A DNA stretch of 32,075 bases from Anaerolineales bacterium. GTDB taxonomy: Bacteria > Chloroflexota > Anaerolineae > Anaerolineales > E44-bin32. The notes under the pieces are model-generated. The model did not search any database, was not told the DNA's origin, and was given only the letters and a program-made list of their open reading frames with translations. The DNA lies in assembly GCA_004376465.1 (NCBI GenBank), contig SOJU01000189.1:1-32075 (forward strand), given 5' to 3'. Each line of letters starts with the position of its first letter. Position 1 is the stretch's first letter. Below are positions 1 to 8,063 of the stretch, piece after piece. The translations under genes were made by a program, and so were the position numbers.

Positions 1-180
1 ATCAACTGAGGTATCCGCGTTTATGGCACTTTTCCACAGTAAATGGAGGAGAACCCAAAAAAAATTTGATGTGTCTTTCTGCTCCTGGGGGAAAATTTGT
101 TAGCTATTCGCAAAGTCGGTTTTAGGTCATTCTGTGTCAGAATGGTAGCGAATGATTGTCTAATAGGAGCAGGTGAAATT

Positions 181-669
181 ATGTATACAGATACGAGTGT
201 TGAGTCGTCGCTTCGAACCGTTGATCCGCGCGTCCAGGCTCTTACGGACGCTCTCGCCCGCCTCGACAACCCAGATGTTGATTTTCGTTGGGCAGTAATT
301 GTCGATTACGATGGGTTGATGTTATCTAGCTATCCCGAAGACCTTGAGTCGGGTTTTGATGAGGCTATCGCTTCAACGGCGCATATCATGCGCCTGGGCG
401 AGAGTGCACAGAGGGAAGTCGAATTCGGAAAATGGCGATTCACGATGATCACTGGCTCAGAGATGCAGCAGTTGGTGCTGCATATCAACAACGAAATCGC
501 CCTCACGGTTGGCATGGGTTCGAAAACACCGCTGCATAAGTTTTTCTCCGTCGTTCGCGATGTCGTTCCAGACATGGTCCGCGCCCTGGATTTGACCTCG
601 CGCAGGTTTACCGAACCCAACACTCTTTTGATGAAGAAAGATGAATTGGAGCGAATGCTTAAGCACTAA
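181..669 (+). CDS. Roadblock/LC7 domain protein
   Basis: The product is 162 residues and resembles the roadblock/LC7 (MglB-like) family: a small alpha/beta domain with the strand pattern WAVIVDYDGLMLSS near residues 38-51, an AHIMRLGE helix and a QLVLHINNEIALTVG strand. Such proteins usually dimerise and act as partners or regulators of small Ras-like GTPases in the cytoplasm; no MglA-like GTPase lies next to it here. The ATG at 181 is preferred because AGGAG at 165-169 precedes it. An in-frame TTG at 97 would add 28 residues that look unlike the family. The gene stands alone, with a hairpin 67 bases downstream. The family call is from fold-level pattern only; the partner is unknown. Confidence 0.75.
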   Translation: MYTDTSVESSLRTVDPRVQALTDALARLDNPDVDFRWAVIVDYDGLMLSSYPEDLESGFDEAIASTAHIMRLGESAQREVEFGKWRFTMITGSEMQQLVLHINNEIALTVGMGSKTPLHKFFSVVRDVVPDMVRALDLTSRRFTEPNTLLMKKDELERMLKH

Positions 670-735
670 CCATCTGAGCGGGCATTGCCCATCCGCTTCT
701 CAACAAATATCTCAATTTAGGCTTTGAAATACTAT

Positions 736-756
736 GCGGCGGGAGTTTCCCGCCGC
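736..756 (+). terminator. Hairpin after the roadblock gene
   Basis: A perfect 9-bp GC stem (GCGGCGGGA with TCCCGCCGC) closes a 3-base loop. No T-run follows, so an intrinsic terminator is only possible. The rest of the 670-891 gap shows nothing else I can name. Confidence 0.4.
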
Positions 757-891
757 TGGTACATCTTATCTATGGTGATCGGCAATCTGCGTGGGTCATA
801 ATCCATTCAAGCCTTCGATAATATCTGCAACTGATGGGCTCTCCCGCGGTTGCCAGCCAGTGTTCACATGGACGGATGCGGTGGAGACCTC

Positions 892-1953
892 ATGCTTTTT
901 CGTTTGAAGAACCGCCCTGATAAAAAGAAGCCGCGGCGCAATCGTGCGCCTGGTTTGTTGTTGCTCATCACTGTGCTTGCCCTGGCTCTCGCCGGGCTTA
1001 GCTGCAATGCCCCACCTACACTCTTATCCGAGTTCAATCTCAACGGGTATTCCCAGGAGCATCTCGCAGATGCGCAAGTCGCCCTGCCAGACGCAGTCGT
1101 TGGGAACGAACCCCTTCAGAGCTTGGACCTGTTACCCATCTCCGACAATCGTGTCGCGGATACGCCGTTACCAACGCCTTTCCAGCCGGCGGAATCCACC
1201 ACACTGGCGTCACAACCTGCGGAGACAGTAACAGCGTCCCCAACCCCCACCGGCTCTATAACGCCTTCCGTGACTCCGGGGACTTCAACCGCAAGCCCCT
1301 CGCCCACCACAACGGCGATGGGTACTACCAGTGCAACCTGGACAGCCACCCCCTCGCCTACGATCACTCGGACATCCCCGCCGACATCTCCTCCGCCAAC
1401 GTCTCGGAGCGCCACTGCTAGCAACACCCCTATCCCGCCACCGACGTCCACCAACCCACCGCCGCCTCCCTCGTCAACTGCCCCGCCGCCGACTTCAATT
1501 CCGACCCATACTGCTCTCCCCCCGACTCCGACCTCCGGCATATGCAATCCTTCCAGCAATGGTGGTTTGGAGAGTTCTCTCATCCAACTCATTAATCAGG
1601 AACGCCAGAGCAGAGGCATCGGCACGCTCAGCCAGCAGAGTCAATTAGCTGCGGCAGCGCGGGTTCACAGCGAAGATATGGCCTGCAACGATTTTGTTTC
1701 CCATACTGGTTCTGATGGTTCACTTCCGTGGGACCGGGCCCGCGCCCAGGGCTATAACTACTCGGCCATCGCCGAGAATATTTTCGCCGGCAGCAGTTCG
1801 GCACAGTCAATCTTCGACGGTTGGATGAACAGCACTGGCCACAGGAACAATATTCTCAATCCAACGTACACAGAAATTGGGGTCGGGTACCAGTATTGGG
1901 CTGACAGCACCTATCGGGCTTACACAACCGCTGTTTTCGCAAAACCACGGTAA
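892..1953 (+). CDS. Secreted CAP (SCP/PR1-like) domain protein with Pro/Thr linker
   Basis: A 353-residue exported protein. A basic N-terminus (KNRPDKKKPRRNR) is followed by a hydrophobic segment ending in LAGLSC. This could be a loose lipobox, though the -3 residue is not the usual Leu. Then comes a Ser/Thr/Pro linker to about residue 220 and a C-terminal CAP domain of about 125 residues. CAP landmarks are visible: H259 in HSEDM, H271 in SHTG, E295 in AENI and H317 in GHRNNIL. Bacterial CAP proteins are extracytoplasmic; their biochemical role is mostly unsettled. The ATG at 892 follows GGAG with 5-base spacing and gives a proper signal peptide; an in-frame TTG at 850 is less likely. The gene converges on the ybaK-type gene across a shared hairpin. 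Confidence 0.88.
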   Translation: MLFRLKNRPDKKKPRRNRAPGLLLLITVLALALAGLSCNAPPTLLSEFNLNGYSQEHLADAQVALPDAVVGNEPLQSLDLLPISDNRVADTPLPTPFQPAESTTLASQPAETVTASPTPTGSITPSVTPGTSTASPSPTTTAMGTTSATWTATPSPTITRTSPPTSPPPTSRSATASNTPIPPPTSTNPPPPPSSTAPPPTSIPTHTALPPTPTSGICNPSSNGGLESSLIQLINQERQSRGIGTLSQQSQLAAAARVHSEDMACNDFVSHTGSDGSLPWDRARAQGYNYSAIAENIFAGSSSAQSIFDGWMNSTGHRNNILNPTYTEIGVGYQYWADSTYRAYTTAVFAKPR

Positions 1954-1994
1954 AGATTTTCAAACTACAGGGGCGTCCTATACACTTAATTAAA

Positions 1995-2018
1995 GAGGGC
2001 GCGGCTGACCGCGCCCTC
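1995..2018. terminator. Bidirectional terminator between convergent genes
   Basis: A perfect 10-bp stem (GAGGGCGCGG with CCGCGCCCTC) and a CTGA loop sit between the convergent ends of the CAP gene and the YbaK-type gene. The tail is CATTCTTC on the + strand and TTTAATTAA on the - strand, so it fits the - strand gene better but can serve both. Confidence 0.75.
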
Positions 2019-2055
2019 CATTCTTCTACCCAGTGGTCCTTACTTACCTGTCTAC

Positions 2056-2532
2056 TCACACCGACCTGGCGAAATCCGCCTTTACCGCGTTGGTAACGCT
2101 CAGTAAATCGGATGGCGCGAGGAGAATCTCAAGACCTTTCACTCCGCCGGAGATTCCAACGATATCCCAGAGCTCAACAGTCTCATCGATAAACACAGGA
2201 TAGCTACGCTGTATCCCCACTGGTGTGACCGCGCCGCGTTCGTAGCCAGTTAGGGAACGCACCTCGCGTTGTGGAACCATTTCCACGCGTTTATCCCCCG
2301 AAGATTTGGCCAACGCACGAACATTGATCTCCGTTCCGGCGGGCGCCAATGCGATCAACGGTCCGCTGCGGTCACCGCGCAGGATGAGTGTTTTAAAGAT
2401 CATCTCGGGCTCATGTCCCAAGGCCTCGGCAACTCCCTCGGCAGTCAAGGCACTATCTTCTATGTCATACTCGCGGAGCACATACGAAATGCCTTCCTTT
2501 TCGAGAATGCGGATGGCGTTGGTTTTCCTCAT
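2056..2532 (-). CDS. ybaK: YbaK/EbsC-type aminoacyl-tRNA deacylase (Cys-tRNA(Pro) deacylase-like)
   Basis: A 158-residue protein of the YbaK/ProX editing family. Family members hydrolyse mischarged tRNA, classically Cys-tRNA(Pro), in trans to prolyl-tRNA synthetase. Family-typical features are the start MRKTNAIRILEKEGI, the lysine in MIFKTLIL, the GTEINVRALAK stretch, and the GYERGAVTPVG and GISGGVKGLEILL blocks near the C-terminus. An ATG at 2550 would add six residues (MKEYQH); I prefer 2532 because the family begins at this KTNA motif. Neither start has a clear Shine-Dalgarno sequence. The tRNA-Arg gene lies upstream on the same strand, with a terminator between, so they are probably separate units. 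Exact tRNA specificity cannot be read from sequence. Confidence 0.85.
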   Translation of the reverse strand: MRKTNAIRILEKEGISYVLREYDIEDSALTAEGVAEALGHEPEMIFKTLILRGDRSGPLIALAPAGTEINVRALAKSSGDKRVEMVPQREVRSLTGYERGAVTPVGIQRSYPVFIDETVELWDIVGISGGVKGLEILLAPSDLLSVTNAVKADFARSV

Positions 2533-2704
2533 GTGTTGGTATTCTTTCATTGTGTTGAATTCAAATATTGGCCAGGGTAGTGAATTACTACCGCTTCTTT
2601 ATACCGCTGTTTAAACAAAATTGCCGAATGGAGTAGCTAATCTTCCTTTCGAAGCTAAAACTATCTCCAAGGCAACACGCCTCAGCTTACGACAAGTTAA
2701 AAAC

Positions 2705-2731
2705 AAAAACGCCTCTTGTATGGGCGTTTTT
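2705..2731 (-). terminator. Terminator of the tRNA-Arg gene
   Basis: Stem AAAACGCC (2706-2713) pairs with GGCGTTTT (2723-2730) around a 9-base loop. Read on the - strand it follows the tRNA by about 9 bases and ends in T-rich sequence (GTTTTTGTTTTT), a good intrinsic terminator. Confidence 0.75.
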
Positions 2732-2739
2732 TTCGTGAA

Positions 2740-2813
2740 TGCCCCAGGTGCGATTCGAACGCACAGCCTAGGCTTTAGGAGAGCCTCGCTCTATCCTATT
2801 GAGCTACTGGGGC
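2740..2813 (-). tRNA. tRNA-Arg (anticodon CCT)
   Basis: The - strand folds as a complete cloverleaf: acceptor GCCCCAG/CTGGGGC, D stem GCTC/GAGC, anticodon stem AGGCT/AGCCT with loop CTCCTAA, variable loop AGGCT, and T arm GTGCG-TTCGAAT-CGCAC. The anticodon CCT reads AGG, so it is an arginine tRNA. The discriminator base is A and CCA is not encoded. It has its own promoter and terminator. Confidence 0.96.
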
Positions 2814-2821
2814 TTAATGAG

Positions 2822-2830
2822 ATTATAGCA
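2822..2830 (-). promoter_or_regulatory. Extended -10 promoter of tRNA-Arg
   Basis: The - strand reads TGCTATAAT, a perfect -10 with the extended TG dinucleotide, ending 8 bases before the first tRNA base. No good -35 is seen. The transcript would start within a few bases of the mature 5' end. The identical 9-mer precedes gatC. Confidence 0.65.
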
Positions 2831-2859
2831 CCCTACCCTTGTCCGGCTTCGCAGGTCCA

Positions 2860-3933
2860 TCACGCCCCAGAGACTTGAATCATATAGGCGGGTATGGGCT
2901 CCCGCCGCCCAATAACCTGGAGCGGCTCTAGTTGCTCGGCTTCCACTTTATGGGCTCGCTCATAGGTCTCCAAACTCAGCAGAATCTGTCCTCCATCTGC
3001 CTGCTCCTGAAGACGCTTGGCCACGTTGACCACATCGCCGACAACGGTGTAGTCCATCACTTTATCCGAACCGATATTTCCGACCACCGCTTCACCGGAG
3101 TGCAGGCCGACACCCAAACCCAACCCCTCTAATCTGTCCCCCGATTCTTCCCGTAATTTTCCGAAGAGCTGCTGCATCTCTATCGCCGTGTCGACTGCGC
3201 GCTTGGCGTCATCATCGCTTGTTACCGGCGCACCGTAGAAGGCCATGAAACCATCCCCTAGGTATTTGTCAAAAGTTCCGCGGTGCTTAAAGACCACTTC
3301 ACTCAGCGCCTGAAAGATGTGGTTAAGTGTTTCAATGACTTGTTCGGCGGTATGTTCAGAGGTGAAGCGGGTAAAGCCGCGAATGTCTGCGAAGATAACC
3401 GTCACCTCGTAGCTATCCCCTCCCAAGCGCAGGTAGCGTTCGGGGTCAGTTAAGATAATGTCGGTGACGTCCTCCGCCAAGAAGCGGTCCAAGACTTGTC
3501 GTAAGAGGCGATTTCGGGCTTCAATATCGTCGTGCAGCTTCTTCATGCGCAGCAGTGAGCGCACACGCGTCAGCAGAACGATCGAGCTGTACGGCTTGGT
3601 TACGAAATCATCGGCTCCGACCTCGAGCGCTTTGAGTTTCTCCTCCTCGCTGTCTAGCGCAGTGACAATGACAACGGGGACAAATCGAGTCGAGGGTGTG
3701 TCTTTAAGTGCCTGACAGAGCGTCAAGCCATCCATGTGTGGCATCTGCACATCAACCAATGCCAAATCGGGTGGCTCGTCCAATGCCAGCGCTAGCGCAT
3801 CTTTTCCGTCGACCGCCGTCACCACGTCACACCCCGATGAAGTCAGGTAAGCCTTTAGTAGATCCCGATTTAACCAGTCATCGTCGGCAACAAGGATTCG
3901 GGGCGGTCGGTTGAAGATATCGTTCAGATCCAT
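2860..3933 (-). CDS. Response regulator-adenylate cyclase fusion (REC + class III cyclase)
   Basis: A 357-residue protein in two parts. The N-terminal receiver domain (about residues 12-130) has acidic residues in VADDD, phospho-acceptor D61 in LVDVQMP and K113 in VTKPY. The C-terminal class III nucleotide cyclase domain (about 175-355) has metal-binding D183 (FADIRGF) and D227 (YLGDG). Adenine-type residues are K223 and D294 (MDYTVVGD), and transition-state residues N303 and R307 are present. All key residues are there, so it should make cAMP from ATP under control of phosphorylation. The linker carries LLRQVLDRFLAEDV, a helix common before such cyclase domains. No histidine kinase is adjacent, so the input is unknown. 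It appears monocistronic. Confidence 0.92.
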   Translation of the reverse strand: MDLNDIFNRPPRILVADDDWLNRDLLKAYLTSSGCDVVTAVDGKDALALALDEPPDLALVDVQMPHMDGLTLCQALKDTPSTRFVPVVIVTALDSEEEKLKALEVGADDFVTKPYSSIVLLTRVRSLLRMKKLHDDIEARNRLLRQVLDRFLAEDVTDIILTDPERYLRLGGDSYEVTVIFADIRGFTRFTSEHTAEQVIETLNHIFQALSEVVFKHRGTFDKYLGDGFMAFYGAPVTSDDDAKRAVDTAIEMQQLFGKLREESGDRLEGLGLGVGLHSGEAVVGNIGSDKVMDYTVVGDVVNVAKRLQEQADGGQILLSLETYERAHKVEAEQLEPLQVIGRREPIPAYMIQVSGA

Positions 3934-4168
3934 TTTTTTTCCGTCTTTCCGTTGGTTATCTAGAATACCACTGATTGGGAAGTGGCGATATTAAAGAGTT
4001 GCCTGGGTCATCGTTAACAGTGTCGCTGAACGGGGTATAAACATGGGGGACTTCCGCACCAAACTGAAATCGAAGCCATCCTTAGACTCTGATTATCTAC
4101 CCATTTATTTCGGTCCGGGGTGCTGTAGAACTGTGCTCCTTAGACAAACGAGTGTGGCCATGCGCTCC

Positions 4169-5005
4169 TTACGGCAAGTAGCGGAAATTCACCTCGGTTC
4201 GATTTTCGCCTGGGGCAAGGTCGATGCTATGGAAATCGGGGTCAAACGTTTGCTGGTTCAGATCACGCCATAGGCAGTACTTGCCCGCGGGGACATTGTA
4301 AAAACTATAGCTGCCATCCGCGGAGCTTGATGAGGCGGTTGCGAAGGTCGTGGTTCCAGGGCAGGCTCCCTCTTTAAGGAAGAGATTCGCGCCCGAGATG
4401 TGCCCATCGACAGGGTCATCGCGCTGACCATTGTGGTTTCCATCAATGTAGACATAACCCCGAATAGAGCCTGGGGAGGGGATAGGAGTCGGAGCTACTG
4501 AACGAATAGGCAGATGGCTGGTATCACCGCTCACCGTAGCATACTTTCCCCAGAGCCAGCACTCATGTCCGGGATAATCGGGGTTGTCCACCACCCAATA
4601 GTTTAAAACGCTGCCGCGCGCGAGTATCTCCGTCGTTTCCCCAACTAGCAGCGCGCCCACCATGTCATACACTTTCCCCGGACCCGTCCGGCAGTTGCTG
4701 TCCAAACTGACTTCGATGATTGGCACAGCAGGTGTTGGGGAATAAATCGGGGTTGGCGTGAGGGTCGCTGGCCCGGGCGCTGATGTTAGAGAGGGGGTGG
4801 ATGCTTGCACGGTCGCCTGCGCCTCCTGTGATTGGATGGCCTGGACCGTCGCCTCAGCGATGGCATCAAGCGCCTGGTAAGTTTGCGTAGCCACCCTAGG
4901 ATCCGCTCCATCAGAAAGCGTACAAGCTGAGAGGGTTATAAGAACGATGATCAAGGCCAGGAGGATATATTTGTCTGGTGTCTTCACAATTTCAAGATTA
5001 TCCAT
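4169..5005 (-). CDS. Lipoprotein with SH3b-like and SdrB-like domains
   Basis: A 278-residue surface protein. The signal peptide ends in the lipobox LSAC (lipidated C28). Next come a short helical Gln/Ala region and a Thr/Pro linker (to about 95). An SH3b-like domain follows (about 97-160, with CRTGPGKVYDMVG and CWLWGKYATV), then a second linker and a C-terminal SdrD_B-like beta-sandwich. That domain spans about 180-278 and has YVYIDGNHNGQRDD, GSYSFYNVPAGKY and a closing VNFRYL strand. Such domains bind wall material or serve as stalks; no catalytic site is visible. The ATG at 5005 is chosen because it puts the signal peptide at the N-terminus; the frame is open back to 5146, but that would add 47 residues before it. 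It is divergent from the glycosidase gene, which also carries an SH3-like domain. Confidence 0.82.
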   Translation of the reverse strand: MDNLEIVKTPDKYILLALIIVLITLSACTLSDGADPRVATQTYQALDAIAEATVQAIQSQEAQATVQASTPSLTSAPGPATLTPTPIYSPTPAVPIIEVSLDSNCRTGPGKVYDMVGALLVGETTEILARGSVLNYWVVDNPDYPGHECWLWGKYATVSGDTSHLPIRSVAPTPIPSPGSIRGYVYIDGNHNGQRDDPVDGHISGANLFLKEGACPGTTTFATASSSSADGSYSFYNVPAGKYCLWRDLNQQTFDPDFHSIDLAPGENRTEVNFRYLP

Positions 5006-5214
5006 TAGGTGCACATTTGCGCAAACGCCCCTTACGCTCATGCTTCGTTTCACACACAATAGGTTGATTATTGGATAGTGCACGTTTTTATTATTAATAA
5101 ACATGTACGCCTTCATAAATTGCTTCAGTTCCGTGTGTACTGACACTCAAGTCCTGTCGACAATGGTGGACGAGCAAAGTATGATGGAAAAACCACCTAG
5201 CGATTATGGTGATT

Positions 5215-6726
5215 ATGGACAAGCGTGCCCTAACCCGATCTGCTTTTTTTCCCCTCTGCCTTCTCGCCCTGGCGTTTGGCCCCGTTGCTCAGGCTACACA
5301 AAGCGCCTCCTCCGGCTGGGAGTATATTGCCGCGGGGGTTGATTTCCAGATATTCTGGCTTCCGGGCCCGAATCGTGCGTATGTCGCCCGCATGGATCGG
5401 GAACAATCGGACGTCATCCTCGAGAGCAGCATCGCCCAGGGCAGGCTTTCCGGAGGGTTGGAGACAGTCAGCGGTATGGCCGAAAGTTACGATGGCGCCA
5501 TCAACGCATGGGGGGATACGTGGGGTGCCCGTAACCGCGTTGTTGTCGCGATCAACGGGTCCTTCTACGATCCCGATACGGGGATCGCCCACGGCGGCGT
5601 GATCCATTCCGGGTGGTACTCTAAATGGTTTGACGAGCTCTCTGGCATCAGTGGCTTATCATGGAAGGAAGATAACAGCATCTTTCTCGGTCAATGTGTA
5701 TACCACCGCCCGGGGAAGCAGGTGCTTTCGAATCTTACAACCGGGGACCGCATGGAAATCCACGGAATTAACACCCGCCCCCGGAAAGATCAGTTAATCC
5801 TACTCACGCCACAATTCGACCGTGACAGCAAAAGAGGGTCTAAAGGGGTCGACGTTCTGGTGGAGCTGACCCGACCTGCTACGTTGATGCCCTACCCGCA
5901 TATGGTTACCGGCATCGTACGCGAGATCCGCATCGCGCCGGGCTCAACCCCCATCCCGTTTGACCATGTTGTTCTTAGCGGATGGGGTAATACCGATGAT
6001 CAGTTGGTGCAGTTTCTAACGGAGGGGGACGCCGTCGGCCTATCACTCGAGATCACACACCTTGACCCGGACTGTAAGTACACCGCACCCGAGGAGTGGA
6101 CTAAGTCGTACGCTAGCATCGCCGGAAATATTATCTTCCTGTATGAAGACGAGATTCAAGAATTCGAGCAGCGTGGCGCCTTGCTGAAACATCCACGAAC
6201 TGCTATCTGTTACAACCAGGATTATCTATACTTCGTCGTCATCGATGGACGTGACAATGCATACAGCATCGGGATGACCGTCCTCGAGCTGGCAAATTTC
6301 TGTCAGGAAGAACTCCATGCCACTGAGGGCATCAACCTCGATGGCGGTGGCTCATCTACGATGTGGGTGAACGGCGAGGTGGTGAACCAGCCCTCCGATG
6401 GCCATGAACGCACTGTTGCTAACGGGATGATGATGGTTATCGTCGAGCCGATGGAAAAGTCGTCAGCGTTCTCGCCTGGGATGCGGGTCACCGCTCAATA
6501 CCCCACAAACATACATCTCGGTCCCGGGACGAACTTCCCCGCCCTAACTTCGGTAGATACGGATACCCAGGGGACCGTCCTCTATCAATGGAATAGATTA
6601 AACGGAGTGCTCGCGAAAAGCACTCATTGGTGGAAGGTTGATTTTTCTGGCACGATCGGCTGGGTGGACGAAGCTGCTCTGTCCGCCATCATTGATACTC
6701 CTGCAGCCTCGGCTATTTTGCCCTAA
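5215..6726 (+). CDS. Secreted phosphodiester glycosidase (NAGPA/DUF2233-like) with C-terminal SH3 domain
   Basis: A 503-residue exported protein. The signal peptide MDKRALTRSAFFPLCLL... probably ends near AQA. The central domain matches the NAGPA-type phosphodiester glycosidase family. Visible motifs are INGSFYD (about residues 113-119), HPRTAICYN, and the signature NLDGGGSSTMW (374-384), whose acidic and glycine residues belong to the active site. These enzymes cleave sugar-phosphodiester bonds, for example in wall or exopolysaccharide decorations. From about residue 423 an SH3-like domain follows (NIHLGPGTNFPALTSV, WWKVDFSGTIGWV), suited to wall anchoring. An in-frame ATG at 5206 adds three residues. 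No strong ribosome site is seen. The substrate is unknown. Confidence 0.86.
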   Translation: MDKRALTRSAFFPLCLLALAFGPVAQATQSASSGWEYIAAGVDFQIFWLPGPNRAYVARMDREQSDVILESSIAQGRLSGGLETVSGMAESYDGAINAWGDTWGARNRVVVAINGSFYDPDTGIAHGGVIHSGWYSKWFDELSGISGLSWKEDNSIFLGQCVYHRPGKQVLSNLTTGDRMEIHGINTRPRKDQLILLTPQFDRDSKRGSKGVDVLVELTRPATLMPYPHMVTGIVREIRIAPGSTPIPFDHVVLSGWGNTDDQLVQFLTEGDAVGLSLEITHLDPDCKYTAPEEWTKSYASIAGNIIFLYEDEIQEFEQRGALLKHPRTAICYNQDYLYFVVIDGRDNAYSIGMTVLELANFCQEELHATEGINLDGGGSSTMWVNGEVVNQPSDGHERTVANGMMMVIVEPMEKSSAFSPGMRVTAQYPTNIHLGPGTNFPALTSVDTDTQGTVLYQWNRLNGVLAKSTHWWKVDFSGTIGWVDEAALSAIIDTPAASAILP

Positions 6727-6999
6727 AAGCAGATCTTCCCTCTCGTTCCTTTAAGTCAGTGCTCAAATAATAAGATTAGAAAATCAACCTGATTAAGATG
6801 GAATGATGTCTTTCTGAGTCTAGCTTTCAAATGAAAAGAGTCCACTTTTTAGTTTCAAAGGACAAATGAAATCAATAGTTCACAAGGCCACTTAATCTGC
6901 TCCAACGGTCATTACGAACTCGCATATACGGAGAGCGCCCCTCCGTCTGCTGATAAGAATTAACCCTCTTGTAACAACCCGAGCAGATATCCGCGCCGA

Positions 7000-7734
7000 T
7001 CAATAGGGAACCCCGTACAACCCCCCAGGGGCCAGTAAGGTATCCCTTATTGGAATCCAGATCAACATACCTAAAACGACAGCCAACAACGCGCCGACCA
7101 GGAACAGGATGGCGAAAATGCCAATCGTCTTTCCCCAGGATATGCGGTTGACTGATTTCACAGCCAGCAAGGTGAGCACCAGGTTGTAAATCACAAGTGG
7201 AATTGTCAGACAATTTACTAGGGGAATCCACCCGATTACGGCGCTAAGGAGCGTGATCGGTGCTGTAAAGGCGGCCAGCGCATATGCCAGTTCAGCTAAG
7301 GTTCCTTCTCCCCCGAAGGCGCTTGCTGTGAACTGCACTATACCTGAGTAAATGAGTATGCCAATAGCGCTGACAAGAGCGACCATGGGCAGCCCGCAGA
7401 TAAATACACCAGCAATCATCAATCCTCCCGGAAGCAACAATCCTGCTTCCTGTTCGAGCGCTTCAAATAGACCTGGCCCGGCCAAGAGGCCTGAAAATAC
7501 TAACTGCATAGTATAAGTAATCAGGAAGGAAATCGCGCTTGTGATGGCGATCCAGCCCAGCGCCCGCCCGAGCGATCCGTTCGGGTCATCCGACAAGCTG
7601 CGGAATGTCTCCTCGTTTGGGCGTGTGAGTGCCATCCGCCAGGCTTCAAACCAGGAATATGTGCCGTACTCGGTTGGAAGTGTGTCACTCCCTGTCTCGG
7701 AGGTCAGAGCGTTGCCCTCTTCAAAATCAGACAT
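7000..7734 (-). CDS. Yip1-family-like integral membrane protein
   Basis: A 244-residue membrane protein. A soluble acidic N-terminus of about 45 residues includes WFEAWRMALTRPNEETF, the kind of pre-membrane segment seen in Yip1-domain proteins. About five hydrophobic segments follow, including ITSAISFLITYTMQLVF, LMIAGVFICGLPMVALV, LIYSGIVQFTASAF and IGIFAILFLVGALLAVVLG. Bacterial Yip1-like proteins have no settled function. The ATG at 7734 is favoured over the TTG at 7740 because AAAGGAA lies just upstream. The gene converges with the glycosidase gene across 273 bases in which I see no clear terminator. Confidence 0.7.
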   Translation of the reverse strand: MSDFEEGNALTSETGSDTLPTEYGTYSWFEAWRMALTRPNEETFRSLSDDPNGSLGRALGWIAITSAISFLITYTMQLVFSGLLAGPGLFEALEQEAGLLLPGGLMIAGVFICGLPMVALVSAIGILIYSGIVQFTASAFGGEGTLAELAYALAAFTAPITLLSAVIGWIPLVNCLTIPLVIYNLVLTLLAVKSVNRISWGKTIGIFAILFLVGALLAVVLGMLIWIPIRDTLLAPGGLYGVPY

Positions 7735-8063
7735 CGTCAAGTTCCTTTCACTCCCCTCATTCCTGAAGTAGGTCCAGTTTTAATGCGTTTTAGCGTGTGA
7801 ACCCTGACGTCTTGGCGGCTTTTCGATTGACAATTAACTCTGGTGCCCCTTGATGAGCATAATGGATTGTGGTTTCATTATGCGGTTATATTCAATTAAC
7901 ACCAACGCTTGCCTCATGCACCCGATAGCTCAGGTCCTCGAGGTTCTCTTTCAAAAGAACGTTAAAACACTTAGAATGTCCCTGTCAAATCTTTCATCAC
8001 TCACGATGACTATTTCTGTCCATATAATTTTGTATAGTCATCAAGAAAGGTGTTGGTCTACGG
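7735..8063. other. Divergent intergenic region, Yip1-like gene / epimerase
   Basis: This 329-base region separates divergent genes and must hold both promoters. On the + strand a perfect TATAAT lies at 8023-8028 without a good -35, and AGAAAGG at 8044-8050 could serve as the epimerase ribosome site. TTGACA at 7827-7832 has no properly spaced -10. No gene or RNA fold is recognised. Confidence 0.35.

Noticed and set aside
30-38. TTTTCCACA as a DnaA box
   Set aside because: A lone 8/9 match without a cluster, expected by chance over 32 kb.
1116-1592. 158-residue - strand ORF inside the CAP gene
   Set aside because: A Gly/Val-rich translation antisense to the Pro/Thr linker; the + strand frame has clear domains.
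5103-5342. Small + strand ORF before the glycosidase
   Set aside because: Overlaps the signal peptide region of the glycosidase in another frame and looks like no protein family.
7827-7832. Perfect TTGACA as a promoter -35 for the epimerase gene
   Set aside because: No -10 at 16-18 bases; the nearest TATAAT-like sequence is about 25 bases away.
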